NCBI RefSeq assembly: GCF_019059575.1
Contig: NW_024881784.1
Location: 620,001-684,000 of the forward strand
Origin: Amphibalanus amphitrite
Taxonomy: Eukaryota > Arthropoda > Thecostraca > Balanomorpha > Balanidae
Direction: 5' to 3'
Length of the DNA stretch: 64,000 nucleotides
The notes below the pieces were generated by a model that was not told the origin of the DNA, made no database searches, and saw only the letters and a program-made list of their open reading frames with translations. The translations under genes and the position numbers were made by a program. Positions 23,278 through 35,200 of this stretch are shown here, in pieces (the stretch's first letter is position 1; every line of letters begins with the position of its first letter).

Positions 23278-24498
23278 CTCTCGCCAGACCTATTGTTTTC
23301 TACAAACACGACGGCCGAGGGGGGGGGGGAGTGTACAACCCCCTCGCCGTTTCGCCCCTGATGGAGCTAGAGCGTCGCAGAAAAAAAACGAGCGTGTGCG
23401 CCGTTACGAGACGCAGCGATTGGTACCCGACTTTAGGGTCTTAGGTCAGCTGGTGACCTGTGAGGTCAGTTCAGGTGGCCCAAGGTACGGGCTCGGTTTT
23501 TGGCAAATAACTTCGCAAAAAATGGCCGCAGAGCCGCGGTTTTGACAGCATCGTGTTTGCCTTGCTCAGGCACGTCGAATAGTATGCTTTTTGTTTGGGT
23601 GAGGTCAACTTGAGGTGTTGACCTAGGGTCACGGTAGGTAAGGTCAGAGCCTCCCAGGCCATGAACTTGGTCGAAGAAGGTCATGTCGCATGTCAATCGA
23701 TTTGGCAGATCTTCCGAGTTAATTGGTGTTCTTTCCGTCTTGATAGCTCAATTTGATTAGGAGTTATTGACGAACAACTCTTATGATCCTACATGTAGTA
23801 GCGTCATCAACATGCTACTGGAGACCATGTGAAACACGACCTTTTTCGATTAGATCATGAGTGACCTTGACCTGAGGTCAAATTTGAAACTTTTTGACCC
23901 GCGCCGTGCTGGTGGCCTGTGTTATCCTTGCCGTGCTGGGGGGGGGGGGGGGAGGGTTCACGCCTCCCCTCTAACTCGGCTCCTGGGCCACTTCAAGTGA
24001 CCTCACCTCATTAAAAGTTTCAATGTTTGCCATAGCTACACCGAGTGACTGATTGCTTTGAAACTTTCAGCGATTTATAAGAACAATAGTATGTACAAAA
24101 TGAATATATCTCATAATTTTTGTATCGGTGACCTAAAGTCAGGTCAATTTTGCGACCTCCGCATTAGGTAGGTAAGTATAAGTCAATGGGAGAAAATTAA
24201 AAGGTGCCTCTTTTGGACGGAAGCCGTTACAAGCACTCTCAAACAATGAATTATAAGTAACTTGGACACACTGAACATGAAAATGGTACCCGTGACCCTT
24301 GTTTATGCCCCTGAGGTCATCTCAGGTCACGAATGGTATCTAACAGTTTTTCGCAAATAACTTTTAATAGAGGCACACTAGTGCGATGAAAACGCCTTGG
24401 ATGTATTCGGCTCGACGATTCGGATCGGCTGATATGCCACACGACCGTTTTGGGTCAGGTCATGACCTTGACCTGAGGTCAACTTTTTAAGTTGACCT
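23278..24498. mobile_element. Mosaic of TTAA-type MITE fragments
   Basis: The left part (23278-23890) is closely related to the left part of MITE 2 (CTCTCGCC end, G-run, shared GGAGCTAGAGCGTCGC and CGAGCGTGT blocks). From about 23893 another CCCGCGCC-type end with a 14-G run begins, without a preserved TTAA on its left. I cannot assign clean boundaries; this is a nested or recombined segment. Confidence 0.5.
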
Positions 24499-24502
24499 TT
24501 AA

Positions 24503-25682
24503 CCCGCGCCCCGCTGGGCTATTCAGCCATACGCGCCCTGCTGGGGGGGGGGGGGGGGCAGATTCTGCTCTCCTGTCTAACTTCCGAACCGATGGTCGTA
24601 GAAAGACGGGGAAAACGGCAATCGAAAGCTCTCAACAAGGCGGATCTTAAGAGCCCAAATTTTTTTGCTTAAGTAGGTCAGAGGTCAGGTCAAAGTCAGG
24701 TCAAGGGTACAAAATGCAAGTTTCTACAGTATCGGCCTTGCACCGTAGTTGCCGAAGAATGGACTGAGACTGATTGCCCAAAACGTGTTCTTAGACTACC
24801 AAGACAATATTCGTTGCACACAATGTCATTCAAAGGTCAAGGTCAAGGTCAGGTCAGGTCAGGTCAGGTCACCAAAAACAAAATATAGAAAAGGGCATGT
24901 GCGACACATGTTTTATGGGTCATTTTACTCATGGAATTCAATAGGCACACTCAATAAGTGATATGGACCACCTCTGGATGAAATTCAGATCGAGGTCAGG
25001 TCAAGGTCAGGTCAAGTGAGGTCAAATTTTGAAGTTGGTTGTTAAGGCCTAAAAAGGTGTCTATCCGATGCAGTTTTTCACGGCGAATCGAATGGTGCTA
25101 TTCTTATTTCCGTGCGAGGTCTAGAACTTCCAAAAAATCATTTTTCAAAATTTTTGTGTGTCGTGACGTCATAAAATTTTGAATAACTCCCACATTTTTG
25201 AACCGATTCCTCTAAAAATTGGTATGTAGGTGCACATAGACCACTTCTTTGACATATATTCCGGTTTTTTCGATAAACTCAAAATTTTGGATTTTATAAA
25301 TATTTTCCCAAAAAAGTCAGTTTTTTGGAAAAATTTTGGCCAAAATCCAAAATTTTCAAAAAACCGAGATAGCCATTTGATAGACAAAGTAGAATCACGT
25401 ATAACCTTTTTTGTTACGTCTTGTTTCCTTTAAAAATGAAGAAGTTAGCGGCGTTTGAAATTTTGCCGTTTTTTAGGCGAAAATGGCGAACATGACGTCA
25501 CTAAAACGTCAATTTCTCAAAAATTTTCCGACGGATTTCGCTCAAATTTTCAGGGAAAGTGTCAAATTGATGTATGATAAGGTACTGAAAGTTTGACGTC
25601 GCTGGCGTAACGCGTTTAGAAGTTATTGGCGAAAAGCGGGAGGGGGGCAGATTCTGCCCCCCCCCCCCCAGCGGGGCGCGGG
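24503..25682. mobile_element. TTAA-flanked MITE 4, near-full copy of the 10-14 kb family
   Basis: TTAA at 24499-24502 and 25683-25686 encloses 1,180 bp. The ends are CCCGCGCCCCGCTGGG and its mirror, each with a G-run and a GGCAGA/TCTGC hairpin. Over most of its length it is the reverse complement of 10091-11052 and 13938-14115, so it shows what the interrupted copy looked like before insertion. Confidence 0.85.
24833..24871. promoter_or_regulatory. Array of AGGTCA nuclear-receptor half-sites
   Basis: The plus strand reads AAAGGTCAAGGTCAAGGTC followed by four AGGTC units and ACC. TCAAGGTCA occurs twice and fits the FTZ-F1/NR5A monomer consensus; AGGTCA is the general nuclear-receptor half-site. 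The array belongs to MITE 4. Function is not shown by sequence alone. Confidence 0.4.
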
Positions 25683-25686
25683 TTAA

Positions 25687-26281
25687 AGGTCAAATTATAG
25701 TTCATTCAATTATAGTTCATTCATTCGTCAAATTCGCTTGAGTCAAAAGTTATTGCAGTCAAACTTTTTCCGAAAAAATCGGTTATTTGGGCAGTTTTTC
25801 CAACGCTAAGGGCATAACTCAGAAAGACCGTTAATAGGGCTATCGAATGCGCGTTTCCGCGGCGCTGTAGCTCTATGGGTTCCCGAGTTATGCATTGGCT
25901 TCTTGGAAATTGTCCACATTCGACCTGAAAATCGACGAAATTTTGCCTTCAATGACCTCTGGTGACCTGACCTTTGACCTGAACAAAAAAGTGACCAAAG
26001 CGTTTTCGCTATCATTTTGGGTGTCTTTCGAACGCCGCCTTCCGCGTAAGTCGCTACGTGGCCCAGGGGCGAGTTAGAAGGGGGTATTCAAACACTCCCC
26101 ACCCCTCGGCCCTCAGCAGGGCGTGGAAATACAGGTACCCCAGCGGGGCGCGGATTATAATGGAGAGGTCGCAAAATTGACCTGACCTTAAACGAACAGG
26201 TGTAACCAAAAACAACGGTGGCGGGCAATTCGCCAAAACCTGGGGGGGGGGGGCGTAAAACGCACAGCACTCGCGGGTTAA
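25687..26281. mobile_element. Further TTAA-type MITE ends
   Basis: Two right-hand ends are visible: GCGGGGCGCGG at about 26145-26155 with a decayed target site, and AGCACTCGCGGG next to TTAA 26278-26281, the latter matching the MITE 3 end type. They are the outer right ends of elements that were themselves hit by MITE 4. Confidence 0.5.
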
Positions 26282-26624
26282 GGTCAAAATGTAATTTACT
26301 CAAAACGTTTACACGAGAGGAAGACAATGCTGGTAAAAGTACACTCTTGCAAGTTTTGAGAGAAAAGATGGTTTAGAAAACCGTTCCAGCAAAAAACGTC
26401 TATTTTGGCCGTTTTTGCCCTCCGCGGGACACTAAATCGTTGACCTTAGACCATGTCTGAGAGCATGTTCAGAAAAAGTGTTAGGACCTTTAATGCTATC
26501 AAATGTGTTTTTTTTTCCGCCGCGCTGTAGCGTTTCCTATTTCCGAGCTATGCGCCGGTTTGTCGAAAAATGTCAAAATATTCAAAATAGGCGAAATTTA
26601 GCCCTTGACAACCTCTGGTGACCT

Positions 26625-26771
26625 GGGCGGTGTTTCACCGACGCTGCCAGCGCATCTCGTCACACTGCTGACGCCACACCTGTGGTAGTGTTGGAGCAGT
26701 GGGCTCCGTGTGTGACGTCAGCTCGCGAGATGCGCTGGCAGCGTGCTGGCAGCGTCCGTGAAGCACCGCCC
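26625..26771. mobile_element. Foldback MITE (147 bp)
   Basis: GGGCGGTGTTTCACCGACG at the left faces GGGCGGTGCTTCACGGACG (reverse complement) at the right, with a further shared GCTGCCAGCGCATCTCG block. It is flanked by TGACCT on both sides. A related sequence without the element is present near 25958 (CTCTGGTGACCTGACC). Confidence 0.75.
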
Positions 26772-26938
26772 TGACCTTTAACCTCACCTAAAAATTACAA
26801 GCAGGCACCAATATGTTATATGAGTTTAATACCACTTCAGGTAATGAATATCAGTTGAAATATTAAACGACGTCACATCCATATTCTGCACGAGGAACCA
26901 TTCCTCTAAAGAAAAAGGGAAGTGAAACCCCACGAGGG

Positions 26939-26944
26939 TTTATT
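26939..26944 (-). terminator. TTC28: Polyadenylation signal AATAAA for TTC28
   Basis: AATAAA on the minus strand lies about 485 bases after the TTC28 stop codon (27428). It is the first good signal downstream and would include the 29-bp inverted repeat in the 3'UTR. Confidence 0.45.
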
Positions 26945-27095
26945 GGGCAGGCATGAATTTGTACGATATCATACAGCAAGTTAGCAATCTCAACATATAG
27001 ATGGCAGCACAACCGCCGTACATATCACGACACAAACAGCGGGCATGAAGTGAGTACGGTGGTGACCAGCCACACATTTGGCAACTCGATATTTC

Positions 27096-27315
27096 GTACG
27101 GGGACCCGCAGTTGCTACTGTACAGCGACCCTGAGTAAATTGTCCCAGCACACTCACAGGGAACAAAAATAAGCTGTCAGAGGGCACGCACAGAAAATTT
27201 CAGCTGCTCTTACACAGGGACCGGCAGTCGGATATCAATGTTATCGGTTGTTACTGGACAGGACAGACGGCTAGAGTTGGGGTTCGTGTACAGTAGCAAC
27301 TGCGGGTCCCCGTAC
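27096..27315. repeat. Perfect 29-bp inverted repeat in the TTC28 3'UTR
   Basis: Arms at 27096-27124 and 27287-27315 are exact reverse complements over 29 bp (arm begins GTACGGGGACCC, ends CTACTGTACA) with a 162-bp spacer. In the predicted TTC28 transcript they would form a long stem. No target duplication of a transposon is evident around them. Confidence 0.9.
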
Positions 27316-27427
27316 ACTCATCACAACAAAATAAAATATCGCACGCGAGAAACATCGCATAGGCACTTGAGCTCACATGAATATAACATCGAACGAGCGT
27401 CACACAAGGCACATGTCACGACGGCAG

Positions 27428-29217
27428 CTAGCACTCTGCCGGCGGGTGGCCCGTCTGGGTGAGACCCTTCTGGCCAGCCGCCTTCTGTTTGGCCCAGGCC
27501 AGTTTGGCAGGCCGCCGCAGTGTCCTGGCCCGGTCGGCCTCGTCCTTGCCACCCAGCACCTGGTCCATGTACTCGGCTATCTGATCCGTTTGGTGGCGCG
27601 TGCTCACAGAGATCCCCTGCGACTCGGGCTCGAAGCACGGGTTAAACACGCCGAACGCGTCGCCGCCGGCGCCGGCCGCCAGCAGGTGCTCCTTGCTGGC
27701 CACGCGGCTGAGCGCGGCCGCGTCGCGGTGCACCTCGGCGGCCGCGTAGAAGGAGAGCTCGCCGCCGCGCGGCTGCGACGGCGAGTAGCTCGAGTAGTTG
27801 GAGTCGGTCATGGAGCGGCCGTCGCCGTCGTCCCGCCGCGAGAGGTCGCTGCTGCCCGACGGTGACGACTTGCAGCTGCCGGCCGCCAGCTGCTCGAGCA
27901 GCGAGCCCTGGTGCGGGTGCGGCCCCGACCACGGCTTGGGACCGACGCGCTTCGGCGGCACCGGCGGCGCCTTCGGTTTGAAGTCGGGCTTGGTGGGGCC
28001 GGCGGCCACACTGTCGCCCGACACGGACAGCTTGTCGAAGCCACCGAACTCGTCCGAGGCGCCGCCGGCGGCGTCCACGTCCACTCCGCGCTCGTGCGCC
28101 GACATGAGCAGCTTAGAGAGCGGCGGCGCCAGGCCCAGGCCGATGCTGCGCTCGTGGTAGACGTCCGTGATGGGTAGTTCTCGCAGACGGCTCATCTGGG
28201 TGGCGATGATGTGGTCCTGAATGCTCTTGTGGCCGAGGCCCTTTCCTGCGCCGCCCAGCTCGTCGGCGCCGCGCATCAGGTCGTCGACGGGACCGGCGGC
28301 CGGCCGCTGCTGCCGCCCGCCGGCCAGCTGCCGCTCGTTGGAGCGGTCCCGCCGAGCGCGCTGCGTCGCCGTCGGCGCAGGAGCGGCGGCGCCGGCGGCC
28401 GCGGGGGCAGCGCTGGAGGGCGCCGGCCTCCGCAGCTCAGTACGCACGCTCAGCTTGTCCAGCTGCCCACCGACGGCCGCGTGGTTCAGCTTGAGCGTGG
28501 TGGACGCGCCGGCCGTCTTGTAGACGCTGCGCACGGGCCGCACGGTGCCGGGCGCGCGCCGTGGGCCCAGGTCTGAGTCGGAGCTCTGCGACTCGAACCC
28601 GGAGCTGGCGTGCGAGCCCGTCTTCTGGAGCAGCCGGGCGCCGCGGTTCAGGCCGGCGCTGACGTCGGCCACAGCGCGGTTGAGGAGGGGCGGCGGCGGC
28701 GGCGCGGCCGGCGCCGGCGCGGCGACCGTCTGCCGCCGGGTGGTGGCCTGTCCGTTCTCCCAGTCAGCCATACTGCTGGCGCTGCTGGAACTGTCCGGCC
28801 GCCGCTCGCCGCTGTACAGCGAGCGGATCTTGTTCTGGTGGCTCAGCGTCAGACTGAGCCGCGGGCTCGGCTGCGGCGAGCCCGTCTCGGCCGGGCTGGG
28901 GTGTTGGCTCCGCACGCTCCGCAGCCCCTTCTGCACGGCGTCCACCGGGCTGGGGGTGAATGCCGCGTCACTCTCGCGCCCCTTGGGGTGCGGCGGGTGG
29001 TCGAGGGTGCTACTGCGCGCGCCGTCTGGCTCGCCGCGGCGGCGCACGTAGCTGCTGAAGGCGCCCGAGCCGAGCACGAGCGGTCGCTGCGGCGCCGGGC
29101 CGAATGGGGACGGGTCGGCGGCCGGCGGTGGCGGCAGCTCGTCGTCGCTCTCCTCGTCACTTGTGTCGGCAGACGACGAGAACTCAATCTCCAGACTCTT
29201 CGGTGCCTCTTGCGTGT
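27428..29217 (-). CDS. TTC28: TTC28 window exon 12 (Ser/Pro-rich tail and stop)
   Basis: The last exon encodes about 595 residues of low-complexity, Ser/Pro/Ala-rich tail with an acidic start (SADTSDEESDDELPPPP), polyproline stretches such as KAPPVPPKRVGPKP that fit SH3 ligands, and short conserved-looking islands (HQNKIRSLYSGERRPDS, QDHIIATQMSRLRELPI). It ends TGHPPAEC and TAG. Acceptor TTCTCTACAG. GC content is very high and produces long antisense open frames that are not genes. Confidence 0.9.
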
Positions 29218-32200
29218 CTGTAGAGAAATAAACAGAGTCAAGTGCTAAATCAGGCCGACTGTTTTACACTGGTGACATTATGATAAACTATATCTGGTAA
29301 ACCACGGTCAAGTTGTGCCGAGTATCGCCAGTGCAATTTCGATACCGGCATGAGCTCCGACCTTGAGACACCCATATGCCACCAGTCAGCGAATGGCATG
29401 CTAATCGCATATTCCACGCCTCAGTTGAATGACAATGGACACGAACAACCCTTGTTCGCTGCTTTGCGAGAACAGCTCAAAAGTCAAAATACGAATGCTT
29501 GCAGTGCCCTGGCCAGGTATAATGTTACACAAAGCAATTCAGGAGCATTGGCAACTGGCCTACACAAAGACAAAGAACCACGATTCCATGGATCTGATTT
29601 GATACATCGAATCGCTAGCCACCAAAATTGGGAAAACAGAGCAAAACAACAAGCTGATTCTTTATACTAGCGGAAAAATAGCAAAATAGGCGTATCTTCG
29701 TAAAGTCCAACATAAGTTACAAGTGTCATTTCAACCACGATGATAAATTGACTTTTACCACTGAAATGTGGACACGACATGTTACCAACATTGTTTTGCA
29801 CTACTGCAAAGATGTTTCCTTATCGATGCAGTCACGTGATTCCTGAGTCATGCACGTGCTATTGCCATGCATTATTCAGACGCTTACCAAATAAAGCTAG
29901 CAGGGCCTGTAGGGCGAACTGGATATGGCGCTTGTTGGCATTCTTGCCGGTCCTGAGGTGGACTTCGTCTCTTCCGACTTCCATTAAATCAAACCCTGTA
30001 GAAGTACATTGTTGTTAGTAACAAGACCATGCGTTTATGGCGGTAATTCCGACTTTGTTTCTATAGCATGGCCTACTTAATCACGAATCTTTGATGAGCG
30101 TCGGCGGCAGCGCCGCATGCAATAAGTCGTCAGGTACAGGGAAAATACAGTACACCGAAACAGGTGCCTGGCTGGTCGCCCAGTATTCCTCGATAATTGA
30201 ATAACAATGCAGCACAATGTACGACAGGAATCAGACATAGTGTTGTCAATTGAACCACATGCCAGACATTCAATGGCTTTGATTCTTTGCGAAAGTGTGC
30301 TGACAGTGCACACTCCATATACTCGAGACTGAGAGACGAATGCCGCTGTGGGCCTGTGTCGCCTACTCACCGAGCGAGGCGAGCAGCTCGTGGCAGCCGC
30401 TGACCCTCCACAGCCGGACGCTGACGGTGGTCTCGATGGTGTCCGAGTCGGTGTCTGTGGCGGCGGCCGGCTGGCCGAGCAGGCCGCGGATCACGCCGAT
30501 CACCTCCTCGGCCTGGTCGCGGTGCGCCAGCAGCTTACACAGCGCCGACAGAGAGGCGGGCGACAGGCCGAGCAGCGCCTGCAGACTGGCCGAGCACTGG
30601 GTCAGCCGCTGGCCCGGGTCCGACTGCGGGAAAAACACAGAGCTCGGGATCCCGTTGGCGGCCGGCTCGAACCGGAAGCCCACCGAGATGAGCAGCTCCT
30701 TCCAGCCGCTCAGACCGTTCACCTTGCTCTCGATCGACTTCTGGGTGGTGTACATGGCGTTCTTGTGGCCGCGGTGGATGCGCTGCAGAGACTTCTCCAT
30801 GAGGTGGAGTGTGACGCGCAGCGCGTCACGGCACTTGTCCGGCTGCTGCAGCAGCTCGCACAGCGCCTGCCCCATCAGCGCCACCTTGTTGGTGAGCTTG
30901 ACGTCCGTGCCCACCAGCAGGTAGCCCGCCCAGTTGGCCGGGTGCGCGAAGTGCTTCGTGTTCTGCACAGTCTGCATGGCGTCGTTAAGCGCGCGACTGA
31001 CTCGGGCCCCCTGAAAAAGGTGAAAAGGTCAGAGACGTCTCAATGGCGAACTGACACGCAACCGAGTAAAACAAAGGACAATTAGCATACTGTGGCAAAT
31101 GTCCTAATTTCATTGTTTCAGAACGCTATACCACAACATTCACAATGTTTCGTACTACAATGAACGCCAGACAACAAAAACGTAAGCGTGGCTCAATATG
31201 CCACTCAATAAGGCAATAAGCATGGCTTCACGAAAATACTTGGGTTACGAGCCACGTTTGTACCGTAGTGTAACTAACCTGGAGCAGCGATGAGTAGAAC
31301 GTGCGGTAGAGGATCTTGACGGCAGTGTCTGTGACCGGCCACAGCGAGACGAGCACGCACTGAGCCCCGGCGGCGAGCAGCGCGCGCGTCAGACCCACCA
31401 CGCCGTCCGAGCTGGCGCGGCCGTGGTGGTCGCGCGTGTGGCACGAGCTCACCACCACCAGTTTTGCGGTCAGCTTCAGGCTGAGGATGTCGGCGGCGGT
31501 GAGCAGGAACTCGGAGAGCGGCGGTAGGTCGCTGGTGGAGGCCGCCTCCGACTGGTCGTCCTCCTGCAGCGAGTCCGCCTGAGAGCCATGCAGCGACGGC
31601 GGCCGCTTCGAGTGGCGCGCGTCCACGAACTCGCCGGGCGACAGCACCACCGCCGACAGCTTCCACGACACGTGCGTGGCGAAGTGGATGCACTCCATCT
31701 GGGCCAGCTGCTGGAGGAGCGCCTCCTTGGAGGCGGCCGCGCCCGTCACCGGCTCCGTCTGCAGCATCTCGGCCACGATGTTGGCCTCCTGTTCGGCGTA
31801 CGGGATGTCGGTCCAGCCCCACTGCTCACTGAGCGCCGACGGCAGGCGCGGGTTGCCCACCACCAGCGCCGAGGTGTGCTCGCCGCTCGTCTTGGCGGCG
31901 CGCGACGAGCGCCCGTTGGTACGCAGCGTGCTGATGGAAGGTACCAGGATCAGGTTGTAGCGCTCGCAGAGGAACTCACTGCTGTCGGGACCCTTCAGTA
32001 CCGGGAACGGCACCAGGTACAGGTCACCCTCGAGCACCAGCATCAGGTCGCGCGGGTAAGCGCTGGACGGCAGGTGCTCCTCCATGGGCGCGATCAGCAG
32101 CTCGTACAGAGAGCGCAGACATTGCGGGCCCTGCCAGGCGGCGCGACGCGAGCGGACCGATCCAGCGCGACTCTGGGAGCCGCTGGCCATCGAGCCCGTC

Positions 32201-35200
32201 ACGCTGCCCAGGCTGCACGAGAAGGCGCTGAACATGCTGCTCAGGCTGTAGTTGGACGAGTTGCACACGTGGTTGCGGTTGACCATGCGCAGAAAGCCGG
32301 TCTTGTCGCCCTCCTGGTTGAGCCGGTCGCCGAGCTCCTCCAGGTGCTGCTGCCACATGTCTCCCGCGTCGGTGTCTTCCGATCTCGCCATGCCGGCCGT
32401 CTGCAGCTCAACGCCCAGCGCCTCGCGCACCGACCGGATGTAGGACTCGAGCAGCGTGCCAGAGGTGCCCGAGCTGTCCGCAGACGTGCCGCCGTCGTCA
32501 CGCTGCGCCTCAGTCTCACTGACGTTGATCTGGTGGAACTTGACGATACCGCGGCCGGGCACGATGAGCCAGCTGTAGAGGAAGCCGGCCGCCAGACTGT
32601 AGTAGAGGACGGTGGCCTTCTGGCGGCCGACCGCCTCCACGATCTGCTCCACAGAGGTGGGCGTGTTGTCGTCGACGCGCGTGAAGCGGCTGCTGCTGAA
32701 GCCGCTGTTTGAGCGCTCCAGTAGCAGATCGGCGAAGGCCCGCGTCCGACTTCGCTCGGCAACCACCAGCGCCTCGTCGTGACAGCCCAGGGAGACCAGT
32801 ACTCGCTGCGAAAAACGATTAGGGACATCGTCAAACACCGTTGTAAAAGTCGTGCGCTGGCTGGCATGTGTCTGTGTTATCAGGAAGATATGTAACTCAA
32901 GGTTGCAATGCGGACATCAAGAGGCTGAGTCGATAGCATGTTGATTGTTCATGATGTTCGCTAGGATTACCTTCTCATATCCTTAGAGACAAACGAGATA
33001 TTCTTACGAGATCGCGGATTGTTTACCCACCTGGAGTGCCTGGAAGGCGGCCGTCTGGAGATCGTACAGCCCCAGTCGGTGCTGGCTGGTGCCGCGAGCC
33101 TCGCGGCGCACACCCTCCAGCAGGAAGGCGGCCCGCTCCAGCTGGGTCTGCGCGCCAGACAGGTCGCCGTGGCCCCAGAGCGCCAGGCCGAGCCGGTGTC
33201 GCAGGCGAGCCTCCTCCTCACGCCGGCTCAGCTGCTCGGCGATCTGCAGACCCTGCTGCAGGTAGGCGATCGCCTGCGTGGTGTTACCCAGAGCGTGGTG
33301 GATGCGGCCCAGGCTGGCGTAGGCCGCCGTCTTGGCCGCCTTGTCGTTAATCTGGGCGGCTACGCTCAGCTGCTGCTCCAGGTGGGTGACGGCCTGCTCG
33401 AAACTGCCGAGCGATTCGTGCGCGGCGCCCAGGTTACCGTGCGCCCGCGCCTGACCGGCCGCGTGTCCCGAACGTCCCGAGATGGCCGCGTCCAGCTGGT
33501 GGAACTCGAGCGCCGCCTGGAAGTCGCCCATCTGCTGGTGGACGCAGCCCAAACCGCTGGCGGCCTCGGCCTCCATGACGGCGTCCTCCAGCTCTCTGAG
33601 AAGCGGCGAGCGGGGTAGAAAAGCTCAGCACAGAGTTGGGGCGCGCAGAGGGGCGGGCACTTTTACTGCTGAAATGAATATGGTTTTCTGCATTTTCAAA
33701 CAATCCATAAACTTCCAAACAATGTTTCATAAGTGTATAAGCAGACATGCCATTACCCACGTTTAATGCAAATTATCATAGTTCACCCCAACATACAATG
33801 AATATGTGCATGTCCCGTACACAAATACCGCAGTTAACCCTCCCGACCCGTCTGCTCACCTGGCGATGTTGAGCTGATGATCGAGACACGAGATGGCCTG
33901 CTCGAAGTTACCCAGTTTGCCGTGGATGTCCCCAAGCTCTCCGTAAGCGGACGCCTTGGCCTGCGGGTTGTGCACCTCGTGCGAGACGACTAGTCGCTTC
34001 TCGTAGCAGACCAGCGCCTGCTGGAGGTTGCCGAGGCTCTTGTGACTGCCGCCCAGACCACGGTACGCCCGCTCCTGGTCCTTGGTCGACTTCAGCTTCA
34101 GCGCGATGCTGAGGAACTGCTCGTGGCACTTGATGGCCTCCTCGTAGTCGCCGATGGCGTCGTAGCAGTCGCCCAGGTTTCCGAAGGAGCGCGCCTTGTC
34201 CATGAGGGCGGCGCCCGTGGGGATCTGCTCCAGGGTGGCCAGCTGCTGCTCAAAGTAGCCGATGGCGTCCTCGAAGTGGGACATGTTGAGTCGCGCGATA
34301 CCCAGGTTACCGAACGCCTGGGCCTCCATAATGGCGTCCCGGAGATCCTTCGCCCTGTCAGAGGACATCATATTATGCAATCAGTCTGGGTGTCTTTTTA
34401 AGAATTAGGCATACCCACCTCCTACATGTAGTGTTCACTATAAAACGACATTGCTCAATGCCTTTATACCAAGCCATGTTGCGCTCACTTAGGCATGCAA
34501 TCACTTTTGTTCGAGCGGAATCTATAGTCATAAGTAACAAAGTTCCCTGTTGTCGGGAGCGACACGGGGCCATTGAAGACAACATGCATTGGCAGCTCCA
34601 TTGATCTAATGTACCCCACTGACAGTCGCAGATGTCTGCCGGCTGTGCCGCCGGCAGTCACATACCTGTCCAGCTGCTCCTCGTAGCACTTGATGGCGTT
34701 TGTGTAGTTGGCCAGCGACATGTGCACGGCGCCCAGGTGTCCGTGCGCCTTGCACTCGCCGCGAAGGTCGGCCATCTCCTGGCGAATCGTCAGCTCCTGC
34801 GACAGAGGAAGGGAGCAGTAAGGGTACTGTCACAGGGCTGAGCAGGGGAGGAGGGTTACGGCCATCTCCTGGCGAATAGTCAGCTACTGTGACAGAAGGA
34901 TGGGAGCAGTCAGGGTACTGTCACAGGGCTGAGCAGGGGAGGAGGGTTACGGCCATCTCCTGGCGACTCGTCAGCTCCTGCGACAGAAGGATGAAACAGT
35001 TAGGGTACTGTCACAGGACTAGGGTCACGACAGGTCGGGCGTCTCCTGGCAAATGACTAGCTCCTGCGGACGAGGCCGAGGCAGCCTGGTCACGGCACTG
35101 TTGGGTAGGGTGAGATGACACTGGCAGTCGCCTTTTAGACGGTAATGGAGCCGTCGGAGCACTGTCACAGGGCGGGGGGGGGGGGAGTACACCACAATCC

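Noticed and set aside
20247..26281. CRISPR-like or centromeric satellite interpretation of the GGTCA-rich region
   Set aside because: Repeats are short hexamers without regular spacers, and the segments have clear TTAA-bounded transposon ends. The genome is eukaryotic.
27377..33618. Long plus-strand open frames (e.g. 30348-31085, 31588-32712, 33019-33618)
   Set aside because: They lie opposite TTC28 exons, have biased compositions (Arg/Ala/Val/Leu) and no family resemblance. They are shadows of GC-rich codons.
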